In this document: positions 1 to 8,438 of the stretch, piece after piece
Layout of the letters: every line of letters starts with the position of its first letter
Numbering within the stretch: position 1 is the first letter of the stretch
From: Scandinavium sp051650185
Lineage (GTDB): Bacteria > Pseudomonadota > Gammaproteobacteria > Enterobacterales > Enterobacteriaceae
Direction of reading: 5' to 3'
Assembly: GCF_051650185.1 (NCBI RefSeq)
Contig: NZ_JBOFIN010000070.1
Span: forward strand, 1-64,000
Length of the DNA: 64,000 nucleotides
Notes under the pieces: model-generated
Seen by the model: the letters and a program-made list of their open reading frames with translations, nothing else
Databases searched by the model: none
Told to the model about the DNA's origin: nothing
Position numbers and translations under genes: made by a program

Positions 1-112
1 ATACCAGAGTGGCTCTCAATGGAGCCTGCCGGAATATCTGAAGCCATATCAGTCCCCTGTCAGAGTTTTATTTTTATGCTTTCCCCTCCTGAGACGGGTA
101 ACAGCGTATTGA

Positions 113-829
113 CTACATCACATTTTTTAACTGTTTCGCGGCTGTCAGCAGCAGTTCTTTATAAACGGTAAGCGCTTCCCGCTGGCTGGATGCAGCGATG
201 CATAAAGAACCGGCAGCCTGTTCCTGCTGGTTAAAGAGCGGGACAGAAATCCCCTGGGTATGTGGCTGCCATGCCTCACTTGAGCTAGCAAAACCCTGCT
301 CAGCCCAACACGTCAGTTTTTCTTGCAGCTCGTTATCGGCCTGAAGACAGTGACGTTCTAAATAGGCCTGCTGCTCTTCATCGGACATAAACGCCAGCGT
401 GATTTGGGTAAAAGGTGCCTGATGCAGATAAATCCTGTCCCCCACTGTCGCGGTAAAGCGAATATGCTTCTGGCTTTCGAGGATGAAACTACAGACCGAA
501 AAATCATCCCGGCGGCGATAGATGAAAACGGTCTCTCCGCACTCTTCCACAACAGGTCGAAGGCACTGCTCAGCAACATGTGAAAACGACAATGTTGCAT
601 TGGCTAACTGACCCAGTTCGATACAGCGATAACCCAGCTGATAGGTACGGCTGAGCGTGTTTTTTAGCAGGAACCCTTCCTGCTCCAGCACATTAATCGC
701 CCGCTGAATGACCGACGGGCTGCGATTCATTTCACGGGCCAGCTCCCTGACTCCCCACGAAGGTTTTTGCAGGGTGAAATAATTCAGCAGTGAAAATACC
801 ACCCCGGTAGATTGCAACACGTTGGTCAT
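113..829 (-). CDS. IclR-family transcriptional regulator
   Basis: A 238-residue protein with an N-terminal winged helix-turn-helix (about residues 5-65, with the SPSVIQRAINVLEQEG recognition helix) and a C-terminal IclR effector domain (about 75-235). This is the usual layout and length of the family. It reads away from the peptide-biosynthesis operon that starts at 1355, with about 525 bases between the two starts, so it is the natural candidate regulator of that operon; this is inference from position. The start ATG follows AGAGAATCCTG, a modest ribosome binding site. Two exact GTTCCATATA repeats, which contain the TTCCA half-site typical of IclR operators, lie just upstream and suggest self-regulation. 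The effector ligand cannot be read from the sequence. Confidence 0.85.
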   Translation of the reverse strand: MTNVLQSTGVVFSLLNYFTLQKPSWGVRELAREMNRSPSVIQRAINVLEQEGFLLKNTLSRTYQLGYRCIELGQLANATLSFSHVAEQCLRPVVEECGETVFIYRRRDDFSVCSFILESQKHIRFTATVGDRIYLHQAPFTQITLAFMSDEEQQAYLERHCLQADNELQEKLTCWAEQGFASSSEAWQPHTQGISVPLFNQQEQAAGSLCIAASSQREALTVYKELLLTAAKQLKNVM

Positions 830-859
830 CAGGATTCTCTTAACGGGTTATAAATTGAT

Positions 860-889
860 GTTCCATATATCGGCACATCGTTCCATATA
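860..889. promoter_or_regulatory. Paired GTTCCATATA repeats, candidate IclR-family operator
   Basis: GTTCCATATA occurs at 860-869 and again at 880-889, a spacing of exactly 20 bases or about two helical turns, which puts both copies on one face of the DNA. They sit 30-60 bases upstream of the IclR-family start codon. TTCCA/TGGAA half-sites are known for IclR-family operators. Assignment to this regulator is inference. Confidence 0.45.
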
Positions 890-1354
890 ATGTATTTATA
901 TGAGTATCAGGAACTGCCAGCGCTGCAAAAACAATCAGATCAAAAATGCAACATATGTCACAATGCCAAAACAAAAACACAACTATCACAGGCGTAATGC
1001 CTTTGCACAGCAATCAATATGTCGTGTGGCAGACAGGAAAAAGCGAAAGGGCAAAGTGGTGTTGTGCTGTTGGATGCGTAAAACGAAACGATCAGGAAGA
1101 AGGCTCATTAAGTCGCTTCAGAGCGAGGAGCAGAAGTTAGAACTTATCGGCTGGTAATTAAAATTGCGACAACTTTTTCTTGCGCGATAGTGCCTTTTGC
1201 TTTCGACGCAGATTGCGACTTGCGTTTATAAGGTGGCGTGGGTTGGCAATCTTTTTGCCGCTCGACTAAAAATTGTCATTGCTTATGCGAATTTAAACTG
1301 ATAAACAATTACCGATGATTTTTAACAATTTATTAACCTCATTACGGAGGCGTC
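890..1354. other. Divergent intergenic region, no supported gene
   Basis: About 460 bases between the regulator and the biosynthetic operon. Open frames here are short, rich in Lys/Arg and lack ribosome binding sites, so I do not call them. The stretch from 1150 on is AT-rich and should hold the operon promoter. The only firm element is the strong ACGGAGG ribosome binding site at about 1344-1350 for the gene at 1355. Confidence 0.5.
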
Positions 1355-2104
1355 ATGGCAGGCATGGAGAGTACGGTTGAAACATCTTTAGACAGCGTCG
1401 GTGATGGCATAGATTCATTAAATGCGGCCTGGAGTTTTGGCGGTAACACCCCAAAAAATTTTGACTCCCATGTATCAAAATCAGTGCCTAAGTATAAAGA
1501 CGGGCACGATATCATTCTCTCTTTGAGTGATTTCTTTATTAATAAACAGTCCACCGTTTATGAATTAGGCAGCTCAACCGGGTCATTAACCCGCAAGCTG
1601 GCCGAGCGTCATGTTCACGGCGGTAAGTTTATTGGAATAGATATTGAAGAGGCGATGACGCAGCAGGCTACGACGCAGCTCAGCGCTCATCCGGCTCATA
1701 AAAATATCACCTTCCTGACCGATGACATTCTCAATTTCCCCTATGACAAAAGTGACTTTATCGTCGCCTACTACACCGTGCAGTTTATCCCGCCTCGGGT
1801 TCGCCAGCAGCTCTTTGATCATATCTATCAGAGTCTTAACTGGGGCGGCGCTTTTGTCTTATTTGAAAAAGTGCGCGGTCCGGATGCCCGTTTTCAGGAC
1901 ATCATCAGCAGCCTGTACGTCGACTACAAGTTTGAGCAGGGCTATGCCGCCCACGAGATCCTGGCGAAGTCCCGCTCGCTGAAAGGCGTGCTGGAACCCT
2001 TCTCTACGGCTGGAAATCTGGACATGCTCAATCGTGCCGGATTTGTTGATGTGATGACTATTTTTAAGCACATCTGTTTTGAAGGATTCTTCTGCATTAA
2101 ATAA
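1355..2104 (+). CDS. tglF: CmoA-like carboxy-SAM synthase (TglF role)
   Basis: A 249-residue class I SAM-dependent enzyme that resembles E. coli CmoA, the carboxy-S-adenosylmethionine synthase, along its whole length. Shared features are the VYELGSSTGS SAM loop (CmoA: DLGCSLGA), the acidic DIEEAM strand, the TVQFIPPRVRQQLFDHIYQSLNWGG stretch in shortened form (CmoA: [25 protein letters not shown]), and the C-terminal LNRAGF (CmoA: LHKAGF). It opens the operon behind a strong ACGGAGG site. In the 3-thiaglutamate pathway carboxy-SAM supplies the carboxymethyl group for the peptide-bound thiol, so a second CmoA-type gene here makes sense. Near the position of E. coli Arg199, which holds the carboxylate, the Arg is displaced by about one residue, so activity needs testing. 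The E and F letters are assigned from memory of the pathway. Confidence 0.75.
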   Translation: MAGMESTVETSLDSVGDGIDSLNAAWSFGGNTPKNFDSHVSKSVPKYKDGHDIILSLSDFFINKQSTVYELGSSTGSLTRKLAERHVHGGKFIGIDIEEAMTQQATTQLSAHPAHKNITFLTDDILNFPYDKSDFIVAYYTVQFIPPRVRQQLFDHIYQSLNWGGAFVLFEKVRGPDARFQDIISSLYVDYKFEQGYAAHEILAKSRSLKGVLEPFSTAGNLDMLNRAGFVDVMTIFKHICFEGFFCIK

Positions 2105-2113
2105 TGGGGACCT

Positions 2114-3025
2114 ATGGATTCAAAATCTGTTCGCCACTACCTGAGCTTATTGCAAATGGACCCGGCATATCCGGCGACGTCTATAGACTGCGAGATTTGC
2201 GATTCAAATAATAAACTAACGTTATTATCTTGCGTTCAGGGGCCACATGACAGCCAGGTCGAATTGCCCGTGATGGGATGCAGGCAATGCGGGCATATTT
2301 ATCAGTCATATCGTTTTAGCGGTCAGTTTTATCAGGACTACTACGATAAGTTTTATCGACTGAATTTGTTTGGCGACAGCGAACCCGAAAAAAGTTTCTT
2401 TCTCGATCAGATTAAACGCGGGGATTACCTTTATAAAAGCTTGGCCGCCTGGCTGCCTGAAAAAGGCCAACTGATCGATGTGGGATGTTCTGCCGGCGGA
2501 TTAATGATCCCCTTTGCGAAAAGAGGCTGGCGGGTAAAGGGTAACGATCCGGACGTGGCCTATGCGCATTACGGCAAAACGCTGGGATTAAATATCGATA
2601 CGGTCAGCGCAGAAGAAATGGAGACGGACGAACCCGCGGACCTGATTATTATCAACGGCTCACTGGAGCATGTTTATGACGTCAATAAGGTGCTGGAAAA
2701 ATGTCGGCTGATGGCCTCAGAGCAGGGCCTGCTGCTGATCGAAGGCCGTGCGCTGGGTCACGGCATGCAGCAGGGCTATTTGACTCATAATCATCGGCGC
2801 TTCCTGACTCCACAAAGCATTGAACTGCTGATGATTAAGCATGGCTGGACGCCATTCCTGACCACCGAAGAGCCGTTGTGTGGACCCACGCGACCGGGGG
2901 CCGTGTTCGTGCTCGCACGGGCGACACAGGTTGATGATACCGCCTTCGAAACGCTTTGTGCGACGGGGCGTGACAGGCTCGAACAGGTTTATCGCCCGTG
3001 GTTTGACGCTGTGGTGAACGCATGA
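2114..3025 (+). CDS. tglE: Zinc-ribbon SAM-dependent methyltransferase (TglE carboxymethyltransferase role)
   Basis: A 303-residue protein. The N-terminus has a four-Cys zinc site (C26, C29, C56, C59) and the middle has a Rossmann methyltransferase core with the LIDVGCSAGG SAM loop and a later NGSLEHVYDV motif. Architecturally it is a C-methyltransferase-like enzyme with an N-terminal zinc-binding domain. In this gene set the expected reaction is transfer of carboxymethyl from carboxy-SAM to the thiol left on the modified scaffold peptide; that is inferred from pathway knowledge. It starts 9 bases after the CmoA-like gene behind GGGGACCT, and its stop overlaps the ATG of the protease gene (ATGA), so the genes are translationally coupled. 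Confidence 0.7.
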   Translation: MDSKSVRHYLSLLQMDPAYPATSIDCEICDSNNKLTLLSCVQGPHDSQVELPVMGCRQCGHIYQSYRFSGQFYQDYYDKFYRLNLFGDSEPEKSFFLDQIKRGDYLYKSLAAWLPEKGQLIDVGCSAGGLMIPFAKRGWRVKGNDPDVAYAHYGKTLGLNIDTVSAEEMETDEPADLIIINGSLEHVYDVNKVLEKCRLMASEQGLLLIEGRALGHGMQQGYLTHNHRRFLTPQSIELLMIKHGWTPFLTTEEPLCGPTRPGAVFVLARATQVDDTAFETLCATGRDRLEQVYRPWFDAVVNA

Positions 3026-4140
3026 GCGAAAGCGTTTTACCCATCGCCGCAGACACCAGTCTGGTCCGATACCGTTCGGAGCTGGTTTGTGAGCCTGTCG
3101 ATAGCGGAGCAAAGCCGAAATTTCGTATCTACGATCCCGGCACCGACATCGCCTATGAGCTCGGCCAGGCCGAACTAGCGTTGGCGCGACTTTTCGACGG
3201 CAAGCGTTCGCTGGAACAGGTTCAGCTGTCGGCCAAAACCGAGCTGCGGGCGATCGTCAGCCTGCCAAAACTGGCCGCGTTTCAGGCCCGGCTGTTGCAA
3301 TTGGGGCTGCTGACCCAACACGGACTAGAGGGCGGTCTGAAGCGGGATCCTGCCACAGGTATCACCTATGGCCCTTTAAAGCGTTTCCTGCTGATCAATT
3401 TGGTCAAGATGAACCCTCAGTCCGGGCTGGATCGTCTGTATCAGCTGGCTCCCTGGCTGTGTGCTCCGCTAATTAACGGCGTTCTGCTCCTCGCGGCAGG
3501 CGTTGCCTTTAGCTATTTATTCCTTCACTGGCAGGCGTTTAGCCACGATGTGGCCGCTACTTATACTCAAAGCTGGGCGTGGCTGGGGTGGCATTACCCG
3601 GTGATCCTCAGCTCAATAGCGATTCATGAGCTGGGGCATGCTCTGAGCTGCCGCCACTATCGTGTGCGCGTAACAGACTTTGGCATTGGCGTTTACACCC
3701 TGCTGGCAACCGGCTGGGTCAGGCCTGAACAACGAGCCTGGTCCTCTCTCAGCGCCGGAAAACGAGCGATAACCATTTTGATGGGCCCGACCGCCAGCCT
3801 GTACTACGCCGCGGTAGGGATCGCCGTCTGGGCTTCCATGCCGGTCAGTTCTGGCTTCCACGATTTAGGCGTGGTGATGGTGGTGGCTTCCTGCCTGTCG
3901 CTCATCCCTACCCTGCTGCCGGTGTTTAACGGCGATACCTATCTGGCGCTAACTGAATTCTTTAATCAGCCCCGATTGCGTCAGCGCGCCCTACGCTACT
4001 GCCGTTTGCGCCTTACGGGGAAACACCCGGAAGAGGAGCAGAATCACCGTCTTTACTGGCTTGTCAGCCTGTTAACCGTGTCCGGCTGGGCTCTTGCCTG
4101 GTGCGGAATTGCCATGATGATCGCCCGATTATTACCCTGA
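3022..4140 (+). CDS. tglG: Membrane site-2-type zinc protease (TglG role)
   Basis: A 372-residue membrane protein. HELGH at residues 202-206 is the HExxH zinc motif of M50/site-2 proteases, and FNGD at about 302-305 supplies the third ligand (Asp305). Hydrophobic segments lie near residues 147-170, 190-215, 250-275, 285-305 and 345-370. The first 110 residues are soluble and resemble a peptide-binding winged-helix region. In 3-thiaglutamate-type pathways the membrane protease clips the finished amino acid from the C-terminus of the scaffold so that the peptide can be reloaded; this role is inferred from context. The start overlaps the previous stop, and the precursor gene follows 12 bases later. 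Confidence 0.75.
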   Translation: MSESVLPIAADTSLVRYRSELVCEPVDSGAKPKFRIYDPGTDIAYELGQAELALARLFDGKRSLEQVQLSAKTELRAIVSLPKLAAFQARLLQLGLLTQHGLEGGLKRDPATGITYGPLKRFLLINLVKMNPQSGLDRLYQLAPWLCAPLINGVLLLAAGVAFSYLFLHWQAFSHDVAATYTQSWAWLGWHYPVILSSIAIHELGHALSCRHYRVRVTDFGIGVYTLLATGWVRPEQRAWSSLSAGKRAITILMGPTASLYYAAVGIAVWASMPVSSGFHDLGVVMVVASCLSLIPTLLPVFNGDTYLALTEFFNQPRLRQRALRYCRLRLTGKHPEEEQNHRLYWLVSLLTVSGWALAWCGIAMMIARLLP

Positions 4141-4152
4141 GGAGAGAATGTG

Positions 4153-4275
4153 ATGACACCTGAAGTACCAGAAGAAAACCAGCCAGTCCAGGCAGCTGAA
4201 GAGCAAGCCGACACGCTGTTTGAAGAGTTCGATCTCGACGATATCGAAGTCATCGAGAGCAAAGTTTTTGCTTAA
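4153..4275 (+). CDS. tglA: Scaffold/precursor peptide (TglA-type), 40 residues
   Basis: A 40-residue acidic peptide, MTPEVPEENQ... ending ...IEVIESKVFA, behind a strong GAGGAGAG ribosome binding site. An FDLD motif at residues 26-29 matches the F-(N/D)-L-(D/E) leader motif recognised by LanB-type enzymes. It has no Cys and only one Ser near the end, which is wrong for a lanthipeptide core. It fits a scaffold to whose C-terminal Ala a Cys is added by an aminoacyl-tRNA-dependent ligase. It lies between the protease and the MNIO oxidase, and an intrinsic terminator follows directly. A GTG codon at 4150 is an alternative start that adds one residue. The composition is strongly acidic (12 Glu, 4 Asp). 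Confidence 0.8.
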   Translation: MTPEVPEENQPVQAAEEQADTLFEEFDLDDIEVIESKVFA

Positions 4276-4282
4276 CAGACAC

Positions 4283-4305
4283 TGCCCTGGAAACAGGGCA
4301 TTTTT
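4283..4305 (+). terminator. Intrinsic (partial) terminator after the precursor gene
   Basis: TGCCCTG, loop GAAA, CAGGGCA, then TTTTT: a perfect 7-bp stem with a stable tetraloop and a T-tract, 8 bases after the precursor stop and inside the operon. Such leaky terminators are common between a precursor peptide and its modifying enzymes and give excess peptide message. No new promoter is evident before 4321, so read-through must feed the downstream genes. Confidence 0.8.
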
Positions 4306-4320
4306 ATCCTGAAGGGGATA

Positions 4321-5244
4321 GTGGACGATATGACAGTGATGGCAAAACCCGCTACGGTAGGCGTCGGTATTCAATATAACCCAGAGATCCTGGACTGGTT
4401 TCCCTTCGAAACGCTACATGTCGACCTGCTGGAAATTCTGCTCGACAACATCATGGCCCCGCTTGACGGACCGCATATCGTCCGCCCGGAAGTGAAAGCC
4501 ACGCTGGAGAAACTCGGCGAGCGCTTCACGCTGCTGGCGCACTCCAACTACGGCTGCGACTTTGGCTTTAATCCGCTGGAAAGCACCGCTGCCGTGCAAC
4601 GCCACATTCCACTGGCGAAGATGATCGGCAGCCCGTGGGTGGCCAACCACTGTTTTTACGGCGATGACTCCTGGCTTGATATCTGGAGCAGCCCGCTGCA
4701 ATTTTCTCAGTCTGAGGTGATCCGCTGCGCCGACCGCGCCGCCGAACTGCAGCAGCGCTACGGCATGCCGCTGGCTCATGAAAATGCAGCCTACTATCTG
4801 CCCTGCCCTGGAGCTGAAATGCGGGAAGCCGAGTTTCTGGCACGTTTAGTCCAGCGCTCCGGTTCTTTTTTACATCTCGACCTGCACAACATCTATACCA
4901 ACTCAATCAACCTGCCGAATTTCGATCTGGCTGATTATCTTGATACTTTGCCATTGGAACGGGTGATTTCTGTGCATCTGGCCGGAGGAAGCTGGGCGGA
5001 TGGCCTATATCACGACTGGCATGACTCCGCCGTGCCTGAGCCCGTCTGGGATCTGTATGAAGATCTGCTTTCCCGGACGCTGCCCTCCGCCATTGTGCTG
5101 GAATATCAGGGCCAAGCGCACCACGCCCTGACCAGGGTGATGGAAGCCAGCGATGAATCGATGATTGTCAAAGACGTCAAACGAGCCCAGGCCATCTGGC
5201 AGCGCGCGCTGAACGAGCGAAAGGTGGTGAACAATGGACGCTAA
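4321..5244 (+). CDS. tglH: DUF692/MNIO multinuclear non-heme iron oxidase (TglH role)
   Basis: A TIM-barrel protein of up to 307 residues with the DUF692 pattern: VGVGIQYNPE near the start, the LLAHSNYGCDFG strand, NHCFYGDDSW, the metal-ligand-rich HENAAYYLP, HLDLHNIYTNS and VISVHLAGGSW. MNIO enzymes use two or three irons and oxygen to rearrange Cys residues in peptides. In the 3-thiaglutamate route the enzyme removes the beta carbon of a C-terminal Cys. The start is uncertain: GTG at 4321 lies only 3 bases after AAGGGG, while ATG at 4330 has longer spacing. The 3' end overlaps the partner gene by 11 bases, as is normal for MNIO-partner pairs. Confidence 0.85.
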   Translation: MDDMTVMAKPATVGVGIQYNPEILDWFPFETLHVDLLEILLDNIMAPLDGPHIVRPEVKATLEKLGERFTLLAHSNYGCDFGFNPLESTAAVQRHIPLAKMIGSPWVANHCFYGDDSWLDIWSSPLQFSQSEVIRCADRAAELQQRYGMPLAHENAAYYLPCPGAEMREAEFLARLVQRSGSFLHLDLHNIYTNSINLPNFDLADYLDTLPLERVISVHLAGGSWADGLYHDWHDSAVPEPVWDLYEDLLSRTLPSAIVLEYQGQAHHALTRVMEASDESMIVKDVKRAQAIWQRALNERKVVNNGR

Positions 5245-6019
5245 AATTGCCTGGCACACCTGGCGCAAGATCCTGCGCAATGAAGCGCTGCAACAGCAGC
5301 TTTTCGACCACCGCTGGCAGGCCGGAGAGTGTGAGGATTTCACGCCAGAAGAACAGGAAGTGATCGCTACCTATGCCGAAAACATCGACCGCGCCAAATG
5401 GTTTATCGAGAACTACCAGTTCCGCCTGGTAAATTCATTCATCAACGCACTGGAAAATGGCGCCCCGCTGACGCTGCGCGCTTTGCTCAATAGCGGCGTC
5501 GATATCTCAACGCTTTCCCGCGCCTTCCTGAAAGCACATCAGTGGCATGATTACGGCCCGCAGGTGTACAGCTACTGTCGGGACATTCTGCTATGGCTGC
5601 GTTCAGAACCTCTGCCGCTGGCACTTCCCGAGCCGGTGCTGGACTTAATGGGCCTGGAAGGTGAAGGCGTGGCACTGTATTTGTCGTTAAAAGAGGGGAT
5701 TCCCGACTCAGGCTCAGATGACGGTTATACGCAGACCGGCATGGCTCGCCTGTATCAGAGCCGTTTTCGCCTGTCGCAGTGGCTGCGGGATAAGAAAAGC
5801 CTCGGGCTAACGATGCCGCCTGAAGGAAAAGAGTCGCTGCTGATCGCACTTCCCGATATCACCAGCCGCCATAAATACCTGCTGTTGCCGGAGCGGAGCG
5901 CCACGCTGTTTGCTCAACCGGAACTGGCTGGTCAATCAGAAGGGGATCCTTTGCATCTGGCGCGGCTGGTTGCCGCTAATGCTCTGAAACTGAGGGAGCA
6001 AACCGATGCAGTGCGCTAA
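5234..6019 (+). CDS. tglI: MNIO partner protein (TglI role)
   Basis: A 261-residue soluble protein with no catalytic motif that I recognise. It begins within the last 11 bases of the MNIO gene and overlaps the ligase gene by 14 bases. MNIO enzymes usually need such a partner, which binds the leader peptide and presents the substrate. The sequence is mostly helical with many Trp, Tyr and Arg residues (for example RAKWFIENYQFRLVNSFINALE). The assignment rests on position and on the pathway, not on a recognised domain. Confidence 0.65.
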   Translation: MDAKIAWHTWRKILRNEALQQQLFDHRWQAGECEDFTPEEQEVIATYAENIDRAKWFIENYQFRLVNSFINALENGAPLTLRALLNSGVDISTLSRAFLKAHQWHDYGPQVYSYCRDILLWLRSEPLPLALPEPVLDLMGLEGEGVALYLSLKEGIPDSGSDDGYTQTGMARLYQSRFRLSQWLRDKKSLGLTMPPEGKESLLIALPDITSRHKYLLLPERSATLFAQPELAGQSEGDPLHLARLVAANALKLREQTDAVR

Positions 6020-8438
6020 TTACTTTTGGCTCCGGTCGGCGGGTTTCCCGGCGGAGAGTCTGCTTCATGCCGCGCCGTTTAGTCAAAATCCGGCCCTGAA
6101 CACCCTGCTGGATTTCTACCAGCGCCGCACGCAGCTAGGGCAGCACTTTGGGCGGCATATTACCGCCGTCGGCGAAGAGCACTGCCGGAAGTTCGTCCGC
6201 AAGCTGAACGAACAGCAGCCCGTCAGCGTCAGTGATTTGCCGCTGGCGCTGCGTGAGGTGTTAGCGCAACCCCTGGCCGAATGGCAGCAGCTGACGTTAA
6301 CCATCGCCGAACAGGAAGACCTGCTGCGCCCGGAGTTTGCGGAATTCAGCGAACAGACCCGTCAGCAGCTCATTGATTTCCTGCTTCAGGATGAAGTGGC
6401 AGAAGCCATTTTTATTTCGAACCCGGATGCGGCAGAGCGAATCGAGGCATTAATCGCCGAACGCCATGCGCCAAATGACAGCCGTAAAAAACAGAAAATT
6501 CGCCTGGGCTGGAGCTACGCCCAACGATTCTGCACCAAAAACGATACCTGCAGCTTTTTTGGCCCGATAGCCTGGGGACGCTTCGATCCGCAACAAGCCG
6601 AGCTGGTTCAGATCCATCGCCATGAAGGACACTGGCTGTCACAGCGGGAGACTTTTTTTGAAAGCTGGGTCATGCAGCGGTTGACAGCGCAGATTAACCA
6701 GCAATGCCCGACGCCCGAACATCTGCCCTTGATCCTGAACCCGGGCTGTCACCTGCACGGCGAGACATTGCACTATCCGCTGAATAAATCACGACAGCTC
6801 AACGGCACGCTGCTTGAGATAGTCGGCATGCTCGCGCGCAGGCACAGCAGCGAAAACGCCTTGTGCGAACATCTGAACAGCAACGTCAAGGCAGCGATTG
6901 AACACCTGGTGGCAAGCGGGATTGTGCAGCGTGGTTTTGCCCTCTCCCCGCGCGATCCTGATGCGCTCAACACCTTATTACAGAGTATGCGAGCCACGAA
7001 GCTGCCCGCTGACTTTATCGCGCTGTGGTCGGAACGATTTTCTCATCTGGAAGCCCTGCGGGAAACCTACGCAGGCGGCGATTTACCACAGCGCCAGCGG
7101 GCTCTGGCAGCCCTTAATGAAGCGCTGAGAGCGGCGGGCGTGTCCTTGCAGCGCGAAAGCGGAAAAATGTACGTCGGACGCTACCCGGTCTATGAGGACT
7201 GTGCCCGCAGCAGCAGCGTCACCTTTAGCCGCGACTTACAGCGCCAGCTGGATAGCGATTTAGCCCCGCTAATGGCGCTTTACCAATGGCTGACGCGTAG
7301 CTGTGCCTTCCTGCTACATCAGGCATGGCTGACGATTTATCAGGAACTCGCCGCGGCAAAACAACAGAACGCCATCAGCCTGTTGGCTTTTTTGCACGCT
7401 CTTCAGCCGCGTCAGGCCGCCACCCAGCAACAGATCTGTTCGCAGATCCGCGCCATGCTGGATGAGGCCTGGCAGCCGTTGCTGACCAGTATGCGGGACG
7501 AAGAACTGCGGCTGACTCCGGAGCCACTGACGCAGGTGCTGAGAGCCTTGCAGCAGCAGAGCACCGCAGCCGCTGCGTTTCAGGTATTTGGCGATAACTT
7601 CCACTCACCGGACCTGATGCTGTCGGCCGCCAGCCAGGCCGCGCTAAACCGGGGCGAGTATCAGATTGTGTTGGGAGAAACTCACCCCGGCGTGCACACC
7701 CTCAGCCAGCCCGTCGCCGCGCCGTTTTGCCCATTCACCAGGGAAATTGAAGCGGCGCTCAACGAGCTGCTGGGCCGCGAACGCATGATGCTGGCCGATT
7801 CCCCTGAAGGCTACCAGCGCTCCCATATCGACTGGCCGCTGGTCAGCAACTACGCACAGCTGATTTTACCCGGCGGGGGCGGCACCGTTGCCACCTCCCG
7901 GCGTTATCCCGTCGGGCGCGCGCTGCTGTTTTGCCGCGAAGGACGCCTGATCGTGGGCGACAGAGAAGAACGGTTTGAAGAGGACCTGCTGTGCGTTAAC
8001 GCCACCGCACTGCATCAGCTGCTGTTCACGCTGGCGGGCGACGTCGTTCCTCGCCACGATCCGCGCCGCATACTGCTCAATCGCTGCGTATTAAAACGCC
8101 GAACCTGGGTATTCCACGGCGAAGGCTGGCCGGAAAGCGCTGCCGACGAATTTGCCAGCTTCCTGCAATGGCAATGCTGGCGACAGCAAAACCAGCTGCC
8201 ACGCTGGATATTTGTGAAATGTGACAGTGAGCCAAAACCGCTGTTTGCCGATTTCGACAACCCGCTGTCACTCGATGCGCTGGCGACCGCGTTAAAGAAA
8301 GCGAAAACGATTAACGTATCAGAAATGCTGCCCGCGCCGGACGCCCTCTGGCTCGAGGATCAGCGGGGTCGGGTTTGCTGCGAGATCCGTACTACTTTCT
8401 CACCCAAAAGCCAGGAGATTGCTGAGAATGTCGAATGA
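6006..8438 (+). CDS. tglB: LanB-type peptide aminoacyl-tRNA ligase (TglB role)
   Basis: An 810-residue protein related to the N-terminal (aminoacyl-tRNA-dependent) domain of class I lantibiotic dehydratases, with typical stretches such as RLGWSYAQRFCTKNDTCSFFGP (given here only as a location, residues about 160-182) and KMYVGRYPVYEDCARS near 390-405. It stops before any SpaB-type elimination domain, so it should not make dehydroamino acids. This short LanB form is the peptide aminoacyl-tRNA ligase class, which adds an amino acid (Cys in the 3-thiaglutamate case) to the peptide C-terminus. The nearby scaffold has an FDLD leader and no suitable core, which supports the call. The start lies behind AGGGAGC inside the partner gene, and the 3' end overlaps the exporter gene. 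Confidence 0.8.
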   Translation: MQCANYFWLRSAGFPAESLLHAAPFSQNPALNTLLDFYQRRTQLGQHFGRHITAVGEEHCRKFVRKLNEQQPVSVSDLPLALREVLAQPLAEWQQLTLTIAEQEDLLRPEFAEFSEQTRQQLIDFLLQDEVAEAIFISNPDAAERIEALIAERHAPNDSRKKQKIRLGWSYAQRFCTKNDTCSFFGPIAWGRFDPQQAELVQIHRHEGHWLSQRETFFESWVMQRLTAQINQQCPTPEHLPLILNPGCHLHGETLHYPLNKSRQLNGTLLEIVGMLARRHSSENALCEHLNSNVKAAIEHLVASGIVQRGFALSPRDPDALNTLLQSMRATKLPADFIALWSERFSHLEALRETYAGGDLPQRQRALAALNEALRAAGVSLQRESGKMYVGRYPVYEDCARSSSVTFSRDLQRQLDSDLAPLMALYQWLTRSCAFLLHQAWLTIYQELAAAKQQNAISLLAFLHALQPRQAATQQQICSQIRAMLDEAWQPLLTSMRDEELRLTPEPLTQVLRALQQQSTAAAAFQVFGDNFHSPDLMLSAASQAALNRGEYQIVLGETHPGVHTLSQPVAAPFCPFTREIEAALNELLGRERMMLADSPEGYQRSHIDWPLVSNYAQLILPGGGGTVATSRRYPVGRALLFCREGRLIVGDREERFEEDLLCVNATALHQLLFTLAGDVVPRHDPRRILLNRCVLKRRTWVFHGEGWPESAADEFASFLQWQCWRQQNQLPRWIFVKCDSEPKPLFADFDNPLSLDALATALKKAKTINVSEMLPAPDALWLEDQRGRVCCEIRTTFSPKSQEIAENVE

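Noticed and set aside
1..112. Possible end of an upstream gene on the plus strand (two frames open)
   Set aside because: Two competing frames are both open and neither shows recognisable protein features; too short to decide.
900..1157. Open frame rich in Lys/Arg between the IclR gene and the biosynthetic operon
   Set aside because: No ribosome binding site, odd composition and an overlapping second frame; judged chance.
6006..8438. Class I lanthipeptide biosynthesis
   Set aside because: There is no LanC cyclase, no elimination domain on the LanB-type protein and no Cys in the precursor, so thioether rings are not expected.
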